Shown here piece after piece: positions 10,401 through 19,586 of a DNA stretch of 41,552 nt. The position numbers and the translations under genes were made by a program. The notes below the pieces were generated by a model. It was not told where the DNA came from. It saw only the letters and a list, made by a program, of their open reading frames with translations, and searched no databases. Source of the DNA: Nanobdellati archaeon (GTDB lineage: Archaea > Nanobdellota > Nanobdellia > Woesearchaeales > GCA-2686295); assembly GCA_014384375.1 (NCBI GenBank), contig JACNFY010000018.1, positions 1 through 41,552 on the forward strand, read 5' to 3'. Position 1 is the first letter of the stretch; every line of letters begins with the position of its first letter.

Positions 10401-11430
10401 AATACCAAACCAGGCGTGGAACGAGGACTCTAGCAAGAACAACGCATTTGACCTTGATAACTACTTCTATGATAACCAGGACAACCTGAGTTACGGCTAT
10501 GTGAATAACAGCAACATCGTGATAAGCATATCAGCAGGGAACGTTGTCAGCTTTTCTCAGCCAAGCACGTGGTTTGGTTCTGAGATAGTGAGATTCTACG
10601 CTAATGACAGCTATATTGTGACTTATTCGAACTCTGTGAGCCTTACTGTGAACGAAGTCGAGGATGATGGCAATGGAGGTAGCAGTAGAAGCAGCGGCCC
10701 GGGAGTATCTCTTCCTCCATCATCTCTTGACACCGTATCAAGGACATGGGCTGTAGTCTCTGCAGGAACTGTGAAGACGCTTGTTGTTGAAAGCAAGGAG
10801 ATTCCTGTTACTGGCATAACCTTCGAGGCAAAGAACGATCTTTTGCAGGCCAAGATTAGCGTTAAGAAGCTCGATGATGAGCCAGAGACAGAGAAAAAGA
10901 TTTCAAAGTCCAAGAAAGTCTATAAGTATCTCCAGATAAGCAAGACTAATATTGAGAACAGGGACATAGAAGAAGCAACAATTAGCTTTGAGGTGGAGAA
11001 GGAATGGCTGAGAAACAGTTCCTTGGAGAGAGATGATGTTGCTCTATTTAGGTATGCTGCTGGCTGGGATGAGTTGCCTACTAATATTATGAGGGAGAAT
11101 CTTACGACTGTGTTCTATAACGCCACCACCCCTGGTTTCAGCTACTTTGCAATCGGAGAAAAGGAAAGAGAGGAAATAAGTGTTGTTCAAGAGAATGTAA
11201 CTGTGAATGAGAGTGCTGACTTAAACTTCTCAATCCCCTTTGAAGAGATAAACGAGTCAGAAGAAGAGACAAATATGACTTCTGAGGAGGTAATAAAGAA
11301 AAAGCCTTCAGAAATGCCACAGTCTCTGAAGTTTCTTATTGCGGTATTGATTCTGTATTTACTGCTTGGAAGACCAAAATTAAAGTGGAAGTTTCGAAAA
11401 AAGAAAGGTTCTCATAAGAAAGAAGATTGA
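7429..11430 (+). CDS. Secreted thermolysin-like (M4/M36-type) zinc metalloprotease with propeptide, Ig/cadherin-like repeats, PGF-pre-PGF domain and C-terminal TM
   Basis: Signal peptide; VVYHEYTHAVTSH (HExxH), GAMSEAFSDYFAA third zinc ligand motif, YIHDNSEVLGGALWDF; FTP/PepSY-like propeptide; PGF-pre-PGF (TTPGFSYFAIGE); TM then basic tail. Confidence 0.88.
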   Translation: MKKTIFLFLVLLLVSATLVSGEVRVLNGEKSFIVKENNKEKLLEKLDIKKNKIVLQKELVGDDIKYTFYKQKHKGLEVYGSWVGFIEKKGRIVSVKSNYEELDIDTDPLITAKEASTIVSDDIGEDVKSEPELIIYKNPFKGPDYLLAYKVKTPFLEDKVEKWLYFVDAKTGKIIFRETLLIFISGNVTAQVFPETPAQSQMIVNLTNSTVTVWQNSSMIASVLTNNGFYNVSNVTGNITIKANLEGPYARILNADQSRAYHEFNTTGNSTHNWNWNESDSSDRDEESNVFYHMNIIHDYFTSGDPFNITQMNFQMNATVQYGGASCNAFYDTDLDSLSFYGGAAGCDNPALSADVVYHEYTHAVTSHIYGNIPYYKITGAMSEAFSDYFAATITNNPAIGEDNWNSPIRNLSNTKSYLNSSHYQTCPAGETPNSENDYCYIHDNSEVLGGALWDFRELVGNETADALVIKTIKARSHSFSEFLEDMLVIDDDNANLSDGTPNSTYICQAFANHDIYSYYCNQTKHSFTIEEASVSWYNASNNGSIISAAESTDGVQGLGDDDITNPINLSFEFPFHGQKYTQVFIGSNGLVTLQNYSVDIFRYDCFIPDSNLPNTVIAPLCTDLDPFAGGDVYYWSQSDKFIVEWKDVVLYGKSDQENFEVVLFDNGKILMQYLNTTNITTVTKVGVEDELGVAADILNFSDVNSLAPSAFLFVPTNDAPNITSSYPSSTNISIVEPNNQTFNISYSDSENDSLTASWYLDGVWVVNGSEYNFTGNYTNNGTYNITVQVSDYLNTTVNTWVLTVNNTDTIPVIDSFSPNFSNISVYENSTQLFNHTSSDADGDALSYSWLLNSSEQANTSYWSYSPNFTASGNWNVTLIVSDTQNNTVINYWNVTVVNLNRAPVWNSIENQSITTNQTVNYTLNASDADGDNLTFWVNNSDVNITGSNLTYEPGNFTGEFTITIAALDNETNTTVFMTITVNDPPVHNVTIPNQAWNEDSSKNNAFDLDNYFYDNQDNLSYGYVNNSNIVISISAGNVVSFSQPSTWFGSEIVRFYANDSYIVTYSNSVSLTVNEVEDDGNGGSSRSSGPGVSLPPSSLDTVSRTWAVVSAGTVKTLVVESKEIPVTGITFEAKNDLLQAKISVKKLDDEPETEKKISKSKKVYKYLQISKTNIENRDIEEATISFEVEKEWLRNSSLERDDVALFRYAAGWDELPTNIMRENLTTVFYNATTPGFSYFAIGEKEREEISVVQENVTVNESADLNFSIPFEEINESEEETNMTSEEVIKKKPSEMPQSLKFLIAVLILYLLLGRPKLKWKFRKKKGSHKKED

Positions 11431-11441
11431 AGAGAACAGCT

Positions 11442-11822
11442 CTAATCAACTATTTTTTCTAATTCGGCTTGTTTTCTATAATTGATTGAGTCTTTTAGTG
11501 CGCTTTTGAATAATGCAATGCTGGTTCCTGCAGCACTTGACATCATACCAGAGCTGTAGACTGGGTTTTCAGTCGTCACTTCAGGATTAAATAATTTGTA
11601 ACCTAAAGGAACTGCCATCACGACTGCGCCAGCAGCCGCTTTAACAGCCGTTCTTGCTCTCAGACTCATTTTGTTCATGACTTTGTCAGCCAGAGGCATT
11701 AACTCATTAGTTATTATGTAAGAACCTGTTATTGCGAGATAAGACGCTGTTCTTGCAGGGTCATCTGCAATAGAATGATACAAGTCATTCACCAAATCCC
11801 ATAATGGTCTATCAGTGTTCAT
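11442..11822 (-). CDS. Hypothetical membrane-associated protein
   Basis: 126-aa ORF, hydrophobic AAAGAVVMAVPLGY segment; TATA-like stretch upstream. Confidence 0.5.
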   Translation of the reverse strand: MNTDRPLWDLVNDLYHSIADDPARTASYLAITGSYIITNELMPLADKVMNKMSLRARTAVKAAAGAVVMAVPLGYKLFNPEVTTENPVYSSGMMSSAAGTSIALFKSALKDSINYRKQAELEKIVD

Positions 11823-11921
11823 TTTATAATAGGTTTATTTAATCATATATAAATTTTTCTATTGTCATCATCTTGTAGTGGTGAAGAGATTAAAAACTCT
11901 GCTGCAAAGCTTTTGAAGAAA

Positions 11922-13253
11922 TTAGGTTCTTGGTATATTTATTTTCTGTCTTGGGAGTATTTTGTTATAATCTCTTATCTCCGGGTTTAATTCTTGTATG
12001 TCTTTGAAGCTTACTCTGTATTTTCTTTTTATCTTTAAGATGTGTTCTCCTCTTGCAACTTTGTGTTTGTGGGCTTTTTTTATTCTTTCTGTGAATAATG
12101 GTTTTTCTTCATATGCAAAGTTGTATTTCTCAGCGTTGTCTAATATTTGTTTTCTGCTGAATATCCTTACCACGTAATCCCTTGTCTCTTGTGGTATGTG
12201 CCACTTTATGTTTTCCCATTTTGTTCCGTATCTTTCTATTAGTTTGTGTGTTCTTCCTGCACCCCAGTTATATGCGATTGTCGCTAGTAGTTCGCTTCCG
12301 AATTCTCTTTTTAGGGCTGCTAGGTATTTCGCTCCTTCTATGATTGATGATGGGTGGTATCTGTAGTCTACCACATTGTTTATTGTGATACCTCTTTCTC
12401 TAGCTGTTGAGTATGTGAATTGTGCAATTCCTTCTGCTCCTGCTTTTGATTTTGCTCTTAAGTCTCCGTTTGATTCTGAGCCGAATACGCTCATCAAGTA
12501 GTTTTTTGTTAGCCCTGTTAGCGTTGCTTTATTCAGATAGTCGTCGTATTGGCTAATGTTTGAGAAGTGTCTTTCGATATTTACACGTATCGCTGGTTTT
12601 AGTAATATTTCAACATTTCTTTCTATATCTATTTCTAGTAAGCTTTTTTTAGTTATTGTCTTATCTGTTTCTGCATGTTTTGTTTGTTCTATTGTTGTTG
12701 GTTTTACGTCTTTCACTATGTTTTCTAATCTTGGCTTTGTTTCTTTGTATGTGTTCTCTATATCTGCAGATGTTATTTCTGGCGCTTCTGTGAAGTTTAG
12801 TGAGAATAATGCTGCAATTGCTGGTATTCCTAAATAGTTCCAATAGCTTTTTCTGCTTGGTGTTTCGTTGTCTTCTATTCTTTCTTTGGCTCTTTTGTGT
12901 AGTTTTTTGAATTCATTCCTGAAGTGATAAGTTGCTGTTGCTGCTACTGAGGATCCTAGGCCTATTAGGACAGCTTCTTTTGTTGATAATTCTTGGAAGT
13001 TTTTTATTAGGTATTCTAGTGATTTGTATATTATCGCTGCTTCTATTCCAGCTAGCATTAGGGGGTCTAATATCTTGTCAACTTTGTTTTTCCAGGAAGT
13101 CCTATATCGAACGTCGAGCTTGCGTAATGATTTCTTTAATTTCTTTCTAAAAACGCGTTTTTGCCTTGTCGGATAGTAAACTAGTTCCGTGCTGCCGTCT
13201 CGGTTTACTTCTAATAGCCAACCTTCCATAATTGTTGTTTTCTCATTAATCAT
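11922..13253 (-). CDS. SLT-type lytic transglycosylase-like protein with C-terminal LysM domain and internal TM
   Basis: GSESNGDLRAKSKAGAEGIAQFTYSTARERGI...AALKREFGSELLATIAYNWGAG (SLT motifs ES, GxxQ, AYNxG); HKVARGEHILKIKRKYRVSFKDIQELNPEI...LPRQKINIP (LysM). Confidence 0.85.
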   Translation of the reverse strand: MINEKTTIMEGWLLEVNRDGSTELVYYPTRQKRVFRKKLKKSLRKLDVRYRTSWKNKVDKILDPLMLAGIEAAIIYKSLEYLIKNFQELSTKEAVLIGLGSSVAATATYHFRNEFKKLHKRAKERIEDNETPSRKSYWNYLGIPAIAALFSLNFTEAPEITSADIENTYKETKPRLENIVKDVKPTTIEQTKHAETDKTITKKSLLEIDIERNVEILLKPAIRVNIERHFSNISQYDDYLNKATLTGLTKNYLMSVFGSESNGDLRAKSKAGAEGIAQFTYSTARERGITINNVVDYRYHPSSIIEGAKYLAALKREFGSELLATIAYNWGAGRTHKLIERYGTKWENIKWHIPQETRDYVVRIFSRKQILDNAEKYNFAYEEKPLFTERIKKAHKHKVARGEHILKIKRKYRVSFKDIQELNPEIRDYNKILPRQKINIPRT

Positions 13254-13304
13254 ATATAAATGTTTTGATTTTAATCATTTATTAGTGGTGACAAAACAGA
13301 AAGA

Positions 13305-13314
13305 TTTATATATT
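13305..13314 (+). promoter_or_regulatory. Archaeal TATA box for leaderless transcript of the 13337 gene
   Basis: tttatatatt centred about 28 nt upstream of ATG. Confidence 0.55.
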
Positions 13315-13336
13315 ATAAGTATTGAACTTTTTTTAT

Positions 13337-13837
13337 ATGGCAACAATATTTTATCAGCCAGTATTTCCTTTGTCTACGCTCCCGCGAATATTAGATATAG
13401 TTATTGATGACAATATAGATGCTTTAGTTCTTGGCGCTTTTGGAACGGGTTCTACACCTTCCAGTATTCTACCGCAGATTGAAAGAGCTACAAAAAAGAA
13501 GATTCCTGTATTCTCAATTAGACAAACAACAGTAGATCAATGGTATACAGAATGGTCTGATTATAAAGAACAATTATTACCCGGGGCTTACCAAGTTGAG
13601 GTAAATGCAATAGCTCTTGGTTTGATACCACTACAAAAAGATCTTGTCAGATTGAATGAAGTACTTGAAGGGGTACAGGAAATCTGTGAAAGCACTCATG
13701 ATTATAATCAAAAGATTTCACTTGCTACAAAAAGATATTCAAGTCCTGAATGGAATGAAAGATTAAACCACATTAGATTAGAAGCAGACCTTCCTGCTAT
13801 TGAATATGGTTTAACAGGAAAACAGGCATTTTTATAA
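13337..13837 (+). CDS. Asparaginase-like C-terminal domain protein (orphan domain)
   Basis: ALVLGAFGTGSTPSSILPQIERATKKKIPVFSIRQTT and GAYQVEVNAIALGLIPLQKDL resemble the C-terminal domain of type I L-asparaginase/GatD; TATA tttatatatt at 13305-13314 supports ATG at 13337 rather than the track start at 13322. Confidence 0.6.
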   Translation: MATIFYQPVFPLSTLPRILDIVIDDNIDALVLGAFGTGSTPSSILPQIERATKKKIPVFSIRQTTVDQWYTEWSDYKEQLLPGAYQVEVNAIALGLIPLQKDLVRLNEVLEGVQEICESTHDYNQKISLATKRYSSPEWNERLNHIRLEADLPAIEYGLTGKQAFL

Positions 13838-13850
13838 CTCTTCTGTCTGT

Positions 13851-15647
13851 TTATATTTGATAATTCAAGATTATGTCTCTAGGAATATTTTGTGCATCAA
13901 GTCTTTTCAGAACCCCTTTAACTTGCCCATCAAATTTGCTACCATCTTTAATGCTAAACTCTTTAACAAATGCTTCAGCAGCGCTGGTATCTCCCTCTTG
14001 TGTTATTTGTAGATGGAGTTTGTAAAGATTCTCATTTGCTTGAAGTAGTTTGTCATCATTTATTTGAACTTTTAAATCATTTCCAATAGTAACTGCGCCT
14101 TGTCCTTCGTTTATGAAATAATTAAGTCTCATCATTGCACTGAGGCCATAAGGGTTTTCTTTACCAAATCTTATGTGCCTAAAAACTTCACTAAAGTATG
14201 CTTGCCTGAAGAATGCTTGCAGTTCATCAGCGCTCAGACCTTTATGTGCACTAGTTATTAGTTCGCCAAAAGAGTATAATCTGCCAATCTCTGCTTTTCC
14301 CTCATTTATAGCATTAAAATTTTTTCCAAGAGCTATGGTTAATTCTGGTCTAGGCATTTGTTCACCTATAAAATGTCTTTGTTCATGCGACATGGTTCCT
14401 ATAGCAAAAGACATTGATAGTAAATCATCAAAAACTTTTGAGTATTCACTAACGAATTCTTCTGGAAGTATTGCTCTAGCAATCGGGTTGAGTATGTGTC
14501 TTCCCTTTGCATCAAGTACATTTCTCCAACCAGCTATGACTGTTCCTTCCTTGTCAATAACTTTTTGGTCTTCTGATAAATACGTGACTGCAATCCCCTG
14601 TGATCCGACAAATGTGCCTCCTGCTCTGAAAACTATGTCTTGGATTAACACTGGAACAGTTGCAATGTTCTCTCTCCTTGCTGGGGCGAAAGGTATATTA
14701 TCTTCTAGAATCTGCATGTTTTCAAATCCTGAGATCATACTTGCTAACTCTCTACATTCTTTTGTTTCTATTCCTATCTCTCCACTTAGCATGTTCTTTA
14801 CGCCAAATTTATCAGAGTAACCGTCACCAAAGCCTATGTATGCAAAAAAGGGAATCCCTCCTTCTTTGTAAGCCCTGACCATTGCAATATCTCCGGGTGT
14901 GTACGGAAACTTTCCCTTAAGTGTGGTATTTGCTTCGCTGAATTTTCTTAGATAATCCGCAAACATCACCAGTCCTTTATTGGAATTATTCTCTCCTAAA
15001 TCCTCAAGTAAATCTGCTGAGTTATGCATTAGCTGATCTATTTGTTCAAGTTCTGTTTTAAAGAGCCTGCTAAAGTTCATAGTTTTAATCTTTCCATCAG
15101 GCAATACATACGGAGAAGTGTAAGCTAATTTACCTTGTTGATGTTTTTTAATTTGTGAAAGAAGCATTTCGCCTGCATCAAAAGCAGGGTTGACTTCTGC
15201 AGGATAAACCCCTCTTTGTTCTGGAAGATTAGGCATAACTTGATCGTTAAACAGAAAATCTGCAACTACTTCTAGAGGCAGGGTTGTATCGTTTTTGTGC
15301 TGCTCAAACATCAACTGTAAATATTCTTGGCTGAAATCAGGTTCGATCTTTTTCTCGGAGTAGAATTCATGTGTTCCACAACTAACTTCTGCAGCATCTA
15401 AGAATCTGCTGAAGATACTTCTATTGCCCTGCACTTCTTTTAATGTTTGGACAACCTTTCCTGCTAGAGGACTGTATTGTCTTTGAAAAATCTCGCCTCC
15501 TATTATCATAGCTTGTACTAATTCATCGATTGCTCGAATTAAATTATTAGGTTCATCAAACTGGTCTGCTAACTCAGAAATAATTTTATGTGTCGGCACA
15601 TCTATTTGAACATATTGTCCAAGGACATTCTCTACACTCATAGTCAT
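13851..15647 (-). CDS. M49-like (dipeptidyl-peptidase III-like) zinc metallopeptidase
   Basis: GTMSHEQRHFIGE (HExxH) followed by INEGKAEIGRLYSF (E..AE metal-ligand motif of the M49-like/Nudix-hydrolase-3 C-terminal type); upstream DIVFRAGG...GIAVTYL segment also fits. Confidence 0.6.
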   Translation of the reverse strand: MTMSVENVLGQYVQIDVPTHKIISELADQFDEPNNLIRAIDELVQAMIIGGEIFQRQYSPLAGKVVQTLKEVQGNRSIFSRFLDAAEVSCGTHEFYSEKKIEPDFSQEYLQLMFEQHKNDTTLPLEVVADFLFNDQVMPNLPEQRGVYPAEVNPAFDAGEMLLSQIKKHQQGKLAYTSPYVLPDGKIKTMNFSRLFKTELEQIDQLMHNSADLLEDLGENNSNKGLVMFADYLRKFSEANTTLKGKFPYTPGDIAMVRAYKEGGIPFFAYIGFGDGYSDKFGVKNMLSGEIGIETKECRELASMISGFENMQILEDNIPFAPARRENIATVPVLIQDIVFRAGGTFVGSQGIAVTYLSEDQKVIDKEGTVIAGWRNVLDAKGRHILNPIARAILPEEFVSEYSKVFDDLLSMSFAIGTMSHEQRHFIGEQMPRPELTIALGKNFNAINEGKAEIGRLYSFGELITSAHKGLSADELQAFFRQAYFSEVFRHIRFGKENPYGLSAMMRLNYFINEGQGAVTIGNDLKVQINDDKLLQANENLYKLHLQITQEGDTSAAEAFVKEFSIKDGSKFDGQVKGVLKRLDAQNIPRDIILNYQI

Positions 15648-15750
15648 ATCTGATGGGATTCTTGAGATGTATATAAATCTTTTTGAAGTTTCTATTCAGG
15701 AATGGTTACAAGAAGGTTATTTTATGTGCAAAGCCCTAAAAACCGAAAAG

Positions 15751-15800
15751 TATTTAAATAACCTCTTCTTCGTTGATTTAACATCAACAGAAAAGGGGTG
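15751..15800 (+). promoter_or_regulatory. grpE-dnaK promoter: TATA (tatttaaata), inverted repeat gttgat-ttaac-atcaac, SD-like ggggtg
   Basis: Direct reading; elements at 15751-15760, 15772-15788 and 15795-15800, ATG at 15812. Confidence 0.6.
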
Positions 15801-15811
15801 TAATCAACAAA

Positions 15812-16288
15812 ATGGTGAAAGCAACTAAAAAGAAGGTAAAAAAAGACGACAAGCAGAAAAAAATCAAGGAGTTGACAGAGACACTTCAAAGATTGCAGGC
15901 AGAGTTCGAGAACTACAAGAAGAGAACAGAGAGAGACCAGGTAGAGTTTGTTAAGTTTGCAGAGAAGGACTTCATAAAATCAATGTTACCAGTGCTGGAC
16001 AATTTCGAGCTGGCACTACAAAACCAAAAATCCCCCAAGGAATTCTTGAAAGGCGTTGAGCTGATATACGCTCAACTCTTTCAGCTTTTAGAAGAGCGCG
16101 GATTGAAGATTATAGAAGCTAAGGGGGAGAAGTTCGATCCGTACAAGCACGAAGCACTGTTGACAGAGAAATCCAACAAGGAAGAGAACATCGTGCTTGA
16201 AGAGCTACAAAGAGGCTATATGTTGCATGACAAAGTGTTAAGACATACTAAAGTAAAGGTTTCAAAGAAGAAATCTGGAGGTAAATAA
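15812..16288 (+). CDS. grpE: GrpE nucleotide exchange factor
   Basis: [19 protein letters not shown], ...[12 protein letters not shown]..., [31 protein letters not shown]; immediately upstream of dnaK. Confidence 0.95.
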   Translation: MVKATKKKVKKDDKQKKIKELTETLQRLQAEFENYKKRTERDQVEFVKFAEKDFIKSMLPVLDNFELALQNQKSPKEFLKGVELIYAQLFQLLEERGLKIIEAKGEKFDPYKHEALLTEKSNKEENIVLEELQRGYMLHDKVLRHTKVKVSKKKSGGK

Positions 16289-16290
16289 AA

Positions 16291-18171
16291 ATGGGAAAGA
16301 TAATCGGAATTGATTTAGGAACAACATTCTCAGCAGCAGCGGTATTGGAAGGTGGAAAACCTGTTATTATACCGAATGCTGAAGGACAAAGAACAACACC
16401 ATCAGTTGTAAGCATAACAGAGGATGGTGAAAGACTGGTTGGCCAAGTGGCAAAGAACCAGGCGATAACCAATCCAGAGCACACTGTCTCGAGCATAAAG
16501 AGAGATATGGGATCTGACAGGAAAGTCAAGATAGGAGACAAGGAATACACGCCACAAGAGGTATCGGCAATGGTGTTGCAGAAGCTGAAGACAGACGCAG
16601 AAGCTTACCTTGGCCAGGAAGTAAAGCAGGCTGTAATCACAACCCCTGCATACTTCGAGGACAGCCAGAGACAGGCAACAAAAGACGCCGGTAAAATCGC
16701 AGGCTTGGAAGTGTTAAGGATTATAAACGAGCCGACAGCTGCATCACTTGCTTATGGATTGGACAAGGGACACGATCACACGATACTGGTGTTTGACTTC
16801 GGAGGAGGAACCTTCGACGTCTCGATATTAGAGCTAGGAGAGGGTGTTTTCGAAGTCAAAGCCACGAATGGAGATAACCGTTTAGGAGGAGATGACATAG
16901 ATGAAATGTTGGTTGACTGGATGGCCAAAGAGTTCAAGAAAGAGCAAGGTATAGACTTATTGGAAGACAAGACAGCCCACCAAAGACTGAAAGAAGCAGC
17001 TGAGAAGGCAAAGATAGAATTGTCAACAAAGATGAAGGCAGATATCAACATACCATTCGTGACAGCTAACAAGGCAGGTCCAAAGCACTTGAAGATGGAG
17101 CTCTCAAGGTCAGAGTTTGAGAAGATGCTCGACCCAATAATCGAGAAGCTAAAAGTGCCTACACAGCTAGCTTTGAAAGACGCGAAGATGAAGTCAGAGG
17201 ATATCAACAAGGTAATATTTGTTGGTGGAAGCACTCGTATTCCGGTTGTTCAGAAACTTGTCAAGGAGCTGACAGGTAAGGAAGGTGACAAATCAGTTAA
17301 TCCTGATGAGGCAGTTGCTATGGGAGCAGCTATACAAGCAGGAATACTAGGTGGAGATGTGAAAGATGTGTTGCTATTGGATGTAACACCTCTGAGCCTT
17401 GGAATCGAAACCTTGGGAGGAGTGCTCACACACCTTATTGAAAGAAACACAACCATTCCGACAAAGAAGAGCCAGGTGTTTAGCACAGCAGCTGACAACC
17501 AGACAGCAGTCACAATCAGGGTGTTCCAGGGAGAGAGGAGCATGGCAGTTGACAACAAGCTTTTAGGACAGTTTGACTTGATAGGGTTGCCACCTGCACC
17601 GAGGGGAATACCACAGATAGAGGTAACTTTCGACATAGACGCAAACGGCATTGTCCATGTAAATGCAAAAGATCTTGGAACAGGCAAGGAGCAGAGCATA
17701 AAGATAACTGCAAGCACTAACCTGAGTGAGGAAGAAATGGAGAAGATGAGAAAAGACGCTGAGCAGTTCGCTGAACAGGACAAGAAGAAGAAAGATGAGG
17801 TTGAGACTATCAATCAGGCAGATACGATAGTGTATACAACCGAGAAGCTCTTGAAAGACTTGGAGGGAAAGATTGGCAAGAAAGAGGTGAAAGAGATAGA
17901 ATCCAAGGTCAAAGAGCTTAAGAAGTTGTTAGAGTCTGAGAAGGACATCGAGAAGCTGAAAAAGGTCATGGAAGAGCTCAACCAGATCGTCCAGAAGGCA
18001 AGCACAGAGATGTATCAGAAAGTGGCAGAGGAGCAGGCAAAAGCTCAGCAGCAGCAGGCTCCTGAAACAGAGAAGAAAGAGAAGAAGAAAGACGACGAAA
18101 AAGTGGTTGATGCTGACTACGAGGAAGTCAAAGACGACAAGAAGAAGAAAAAGAAAGGCAAGAAGAAATAA
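16291..18171 (+). CDS. dnaK: Chaperone DnaK (Hsp70)
   Basis: [60 protein letters not shown], substrate domain [15 protein letters not shown]. Confidence 0.98.
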   Translation: MGKIIGIDLGTTFSAAAVLEGGKPVIIPNAEGQRTTPSVVSITEDGERLVGQVAKNQAITNPEHTVSSIKRDMGSDRKVKIGDKEYTPQEVSAMVLQKLKTDAEAYLGQEVKQAVITTPAYFEDSQRQATKDAGKIAGLEVLRIINEPTAASLAYGLDKGHDHTILVFDFGGGTFDVSILELGEGVFEVKATNGDNRLGGDDIDEMLVDWMAKEFKKEQGIDLLEDKTAHQRLKEAAEKAKIELSTKMKADINIPFVTANKAGPKHLKMELSRSEFEKMLDPIIEKLKVPTQLALKDAKMKSEDINKVIFVGGSTRIPVVQKLVKELTGKEGDKSVNPDEAVAMGAAIQAGILGGDVKDVLLLDVTPLSLGIETLGGVLTHLIERNTTIPTKKSQVFSTAADNQTAVTIRVFQGERSMAVDNKLLGQFDLIGLPPAPRGIPQIEVTFDIDANGIVHVNAKDLGTGKEQSIKITASTNLSEEEMEKMRKDAEQFAEQDKKKKDEVETINQADTIVYTTEKLLKDLEGKIGKKEVKEIESKVKELKKLLESEKDIEKLKKVMEELNQIVQKASTEMYQKVAEEQAKAQQQQAPETEKKEKKKDDEKVVDADYEEVKDDKKKKKKGKKK

Positions 18172-18191
18172 TTCTTTTTTATTTTTTTAAG

Positions 18192-19586
18192 ATGAAACCG
18201 GTTAAGAATTTCAAGTGGGTGAAGAATTTTGGAATACGGCTTAGTGTATTCACTATCGATGCTGTTGGCAAAGGCAATGCAGAATATATTTCCAAACTAA
18301 ATGGATTGGTTGACATCCCTCATTATATCTACATCAATGCAGAGGAAGTCAGGGCAGAAGAGGATATAGAAAGACTGAAGAAAGCCATGGCAGAAGACCC
18401 TGTGAGAAATGCAACTAATTCTGTCAAGGTTCTCAAGAAATACTCTGATGAGCTGAATGACTTCACAAGAAAGATTGCAGGGGAATACAAATCCTATTCC
18501 AAGGAGGAATCTCTTAAGAAATTCTTAGAGTTTTTTCATATCTGCGTTGAATGGTTCGGAATAGCTGATGTACAGGTTCTTACTGAGGATGTTTTTGGTG
18601 ACAAGATAAAGGAAGAAGCCGGAGACGATGTAGAAGCCCTTTTAACATATGTTGGCGAGTCAGATCCTACAAGGCAGAAGAGATTACTGACAGAGATAGC
18701 TTTTGATATGAAAAAAGGGATTGATATCGAAGCGAAGATAAAGGATTTCCTGAAAGAATATGCATGGTCTGGCATGAGAGTGTTCTTCGGCGAGCCGAAA
18801 ACAAGAGAGGATGTTCTCAATGCTATCAAGGAAATTAACGACCCTGAAAAGGAACTGGAAATGCTGAAGGAAAGAAGCGAACATGCAAAGAAGGAATTTG
18901 ACAAGGCATTCGCAAAGATAAAGGACGATGAAGTGAAGGATTATGTCAAGGTGTTGCAGGACTTCATGCATATAAGGGATTACCGCTATATCAAGATATG
19001 CCATGGATACTATCTGATAAAGCCATTCATGGAAAGATTTGCAAAGGAATTAGGATTGACATTCATGGAACTCGTGCATTTGTTCCCGAAAGACGAGATA
19101 GAAAAATTATATCATGATCCAAGCTTACTTGAAGAATACAAGAAAAGAGCCCGGGAAAGACTGAAAGGATATGCATATGTCTATATGGATGGAGATTATG
19201 AGATAATCACAGGCAATGAGATGGAGAAATTGAATGAGGAGATATTCGGAAAGGCAGGGGACATCAATGAAGTTAAAGGAAATGTTGCTCACAAGGGAAA
19301 AGTCAATGGAAAGGTTAGGTTAGTATTGGATAAGCCGGATTTGGTTCATTTCAGGAAAGGAGAGATACTCGTTACAAACATGACAACCCCTGACTACATA
19401 TCAGCGATGGAGAAAGCAGCTGCAATCGTAACCGACATCGGAGGCGTAACAAGCCACGCTGCAATAGTCAGCAGAGAATTAGGAATCCCATGCATAATCA
19501 ACACCAAGAATGCATCGAAAGCTTTCAAGACAGGGGATTATATAGAAGTCGATGCGGACAAAGGGGTTGTGAGGAAGATAAAATGA
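18192..19586 (+). CDS. PEP-utilising enzyme mobile (phosphohistidine swivelling) domain protein, paralog 1
   Basis: C-terminal GEILVTNMTTPDYISAMEKAAAIVTDIGGVTSHAAIVSRELGIPCIINTKNASKAFKTGDYIEVDADKGVV; no ATP-grasp or PEP-binding domain seen. Confidence 0.85.
   Translation: MKPVKNFKWVKNFGIRLSVFTIDAVGKGNAEYISKLNGLVDIPHYIYINAEEVRAEEDIERLKKAMAEDPVRNATNSVKVLKKYSDELNDFTRKIAGEYKSYSKEESLKKFLEFFHICVEWFGIADVQVLTEDVFGDKIKEEAGDDVEALLTYVGESDPTRQKRLLTEIAFDMKKGIDIEAKIKDFLKEYAWSGMRVFFGEPKTREDVLNAIKEINDPEKELEMLKERSEHAKKEFDKAFAKIKDDEVKDYVKVLQDFMHIRDYRYIKICHGYYLIKPFMERFAKELGLTFMELVHLFPKDEIEKLYHDPSLLEEYKKRARERLKGYAYVYMDGDYEIITGNEMEKLNEEIFGKAGDINEVKGNVAHKGKVNGKVRLVLDKPDLVHFRKGEILVTNMTTPDYISAMEKAAAIVTDIGGVTSHAAIVSRELGIPCIINTKNASKAFKTGDYIEVDADKGVVRKIK

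Noticed and set aside
14173-14878. 215-aa plus-strand ORF inside the M49-like gene
   Set aside because: Antisense shadow of a CDS with recognisable metallopeptidase motifs
16776-18005. Minus-strand ORFs under dnaK
   Set aside because: Antisense to an unambiguous dnaK gene
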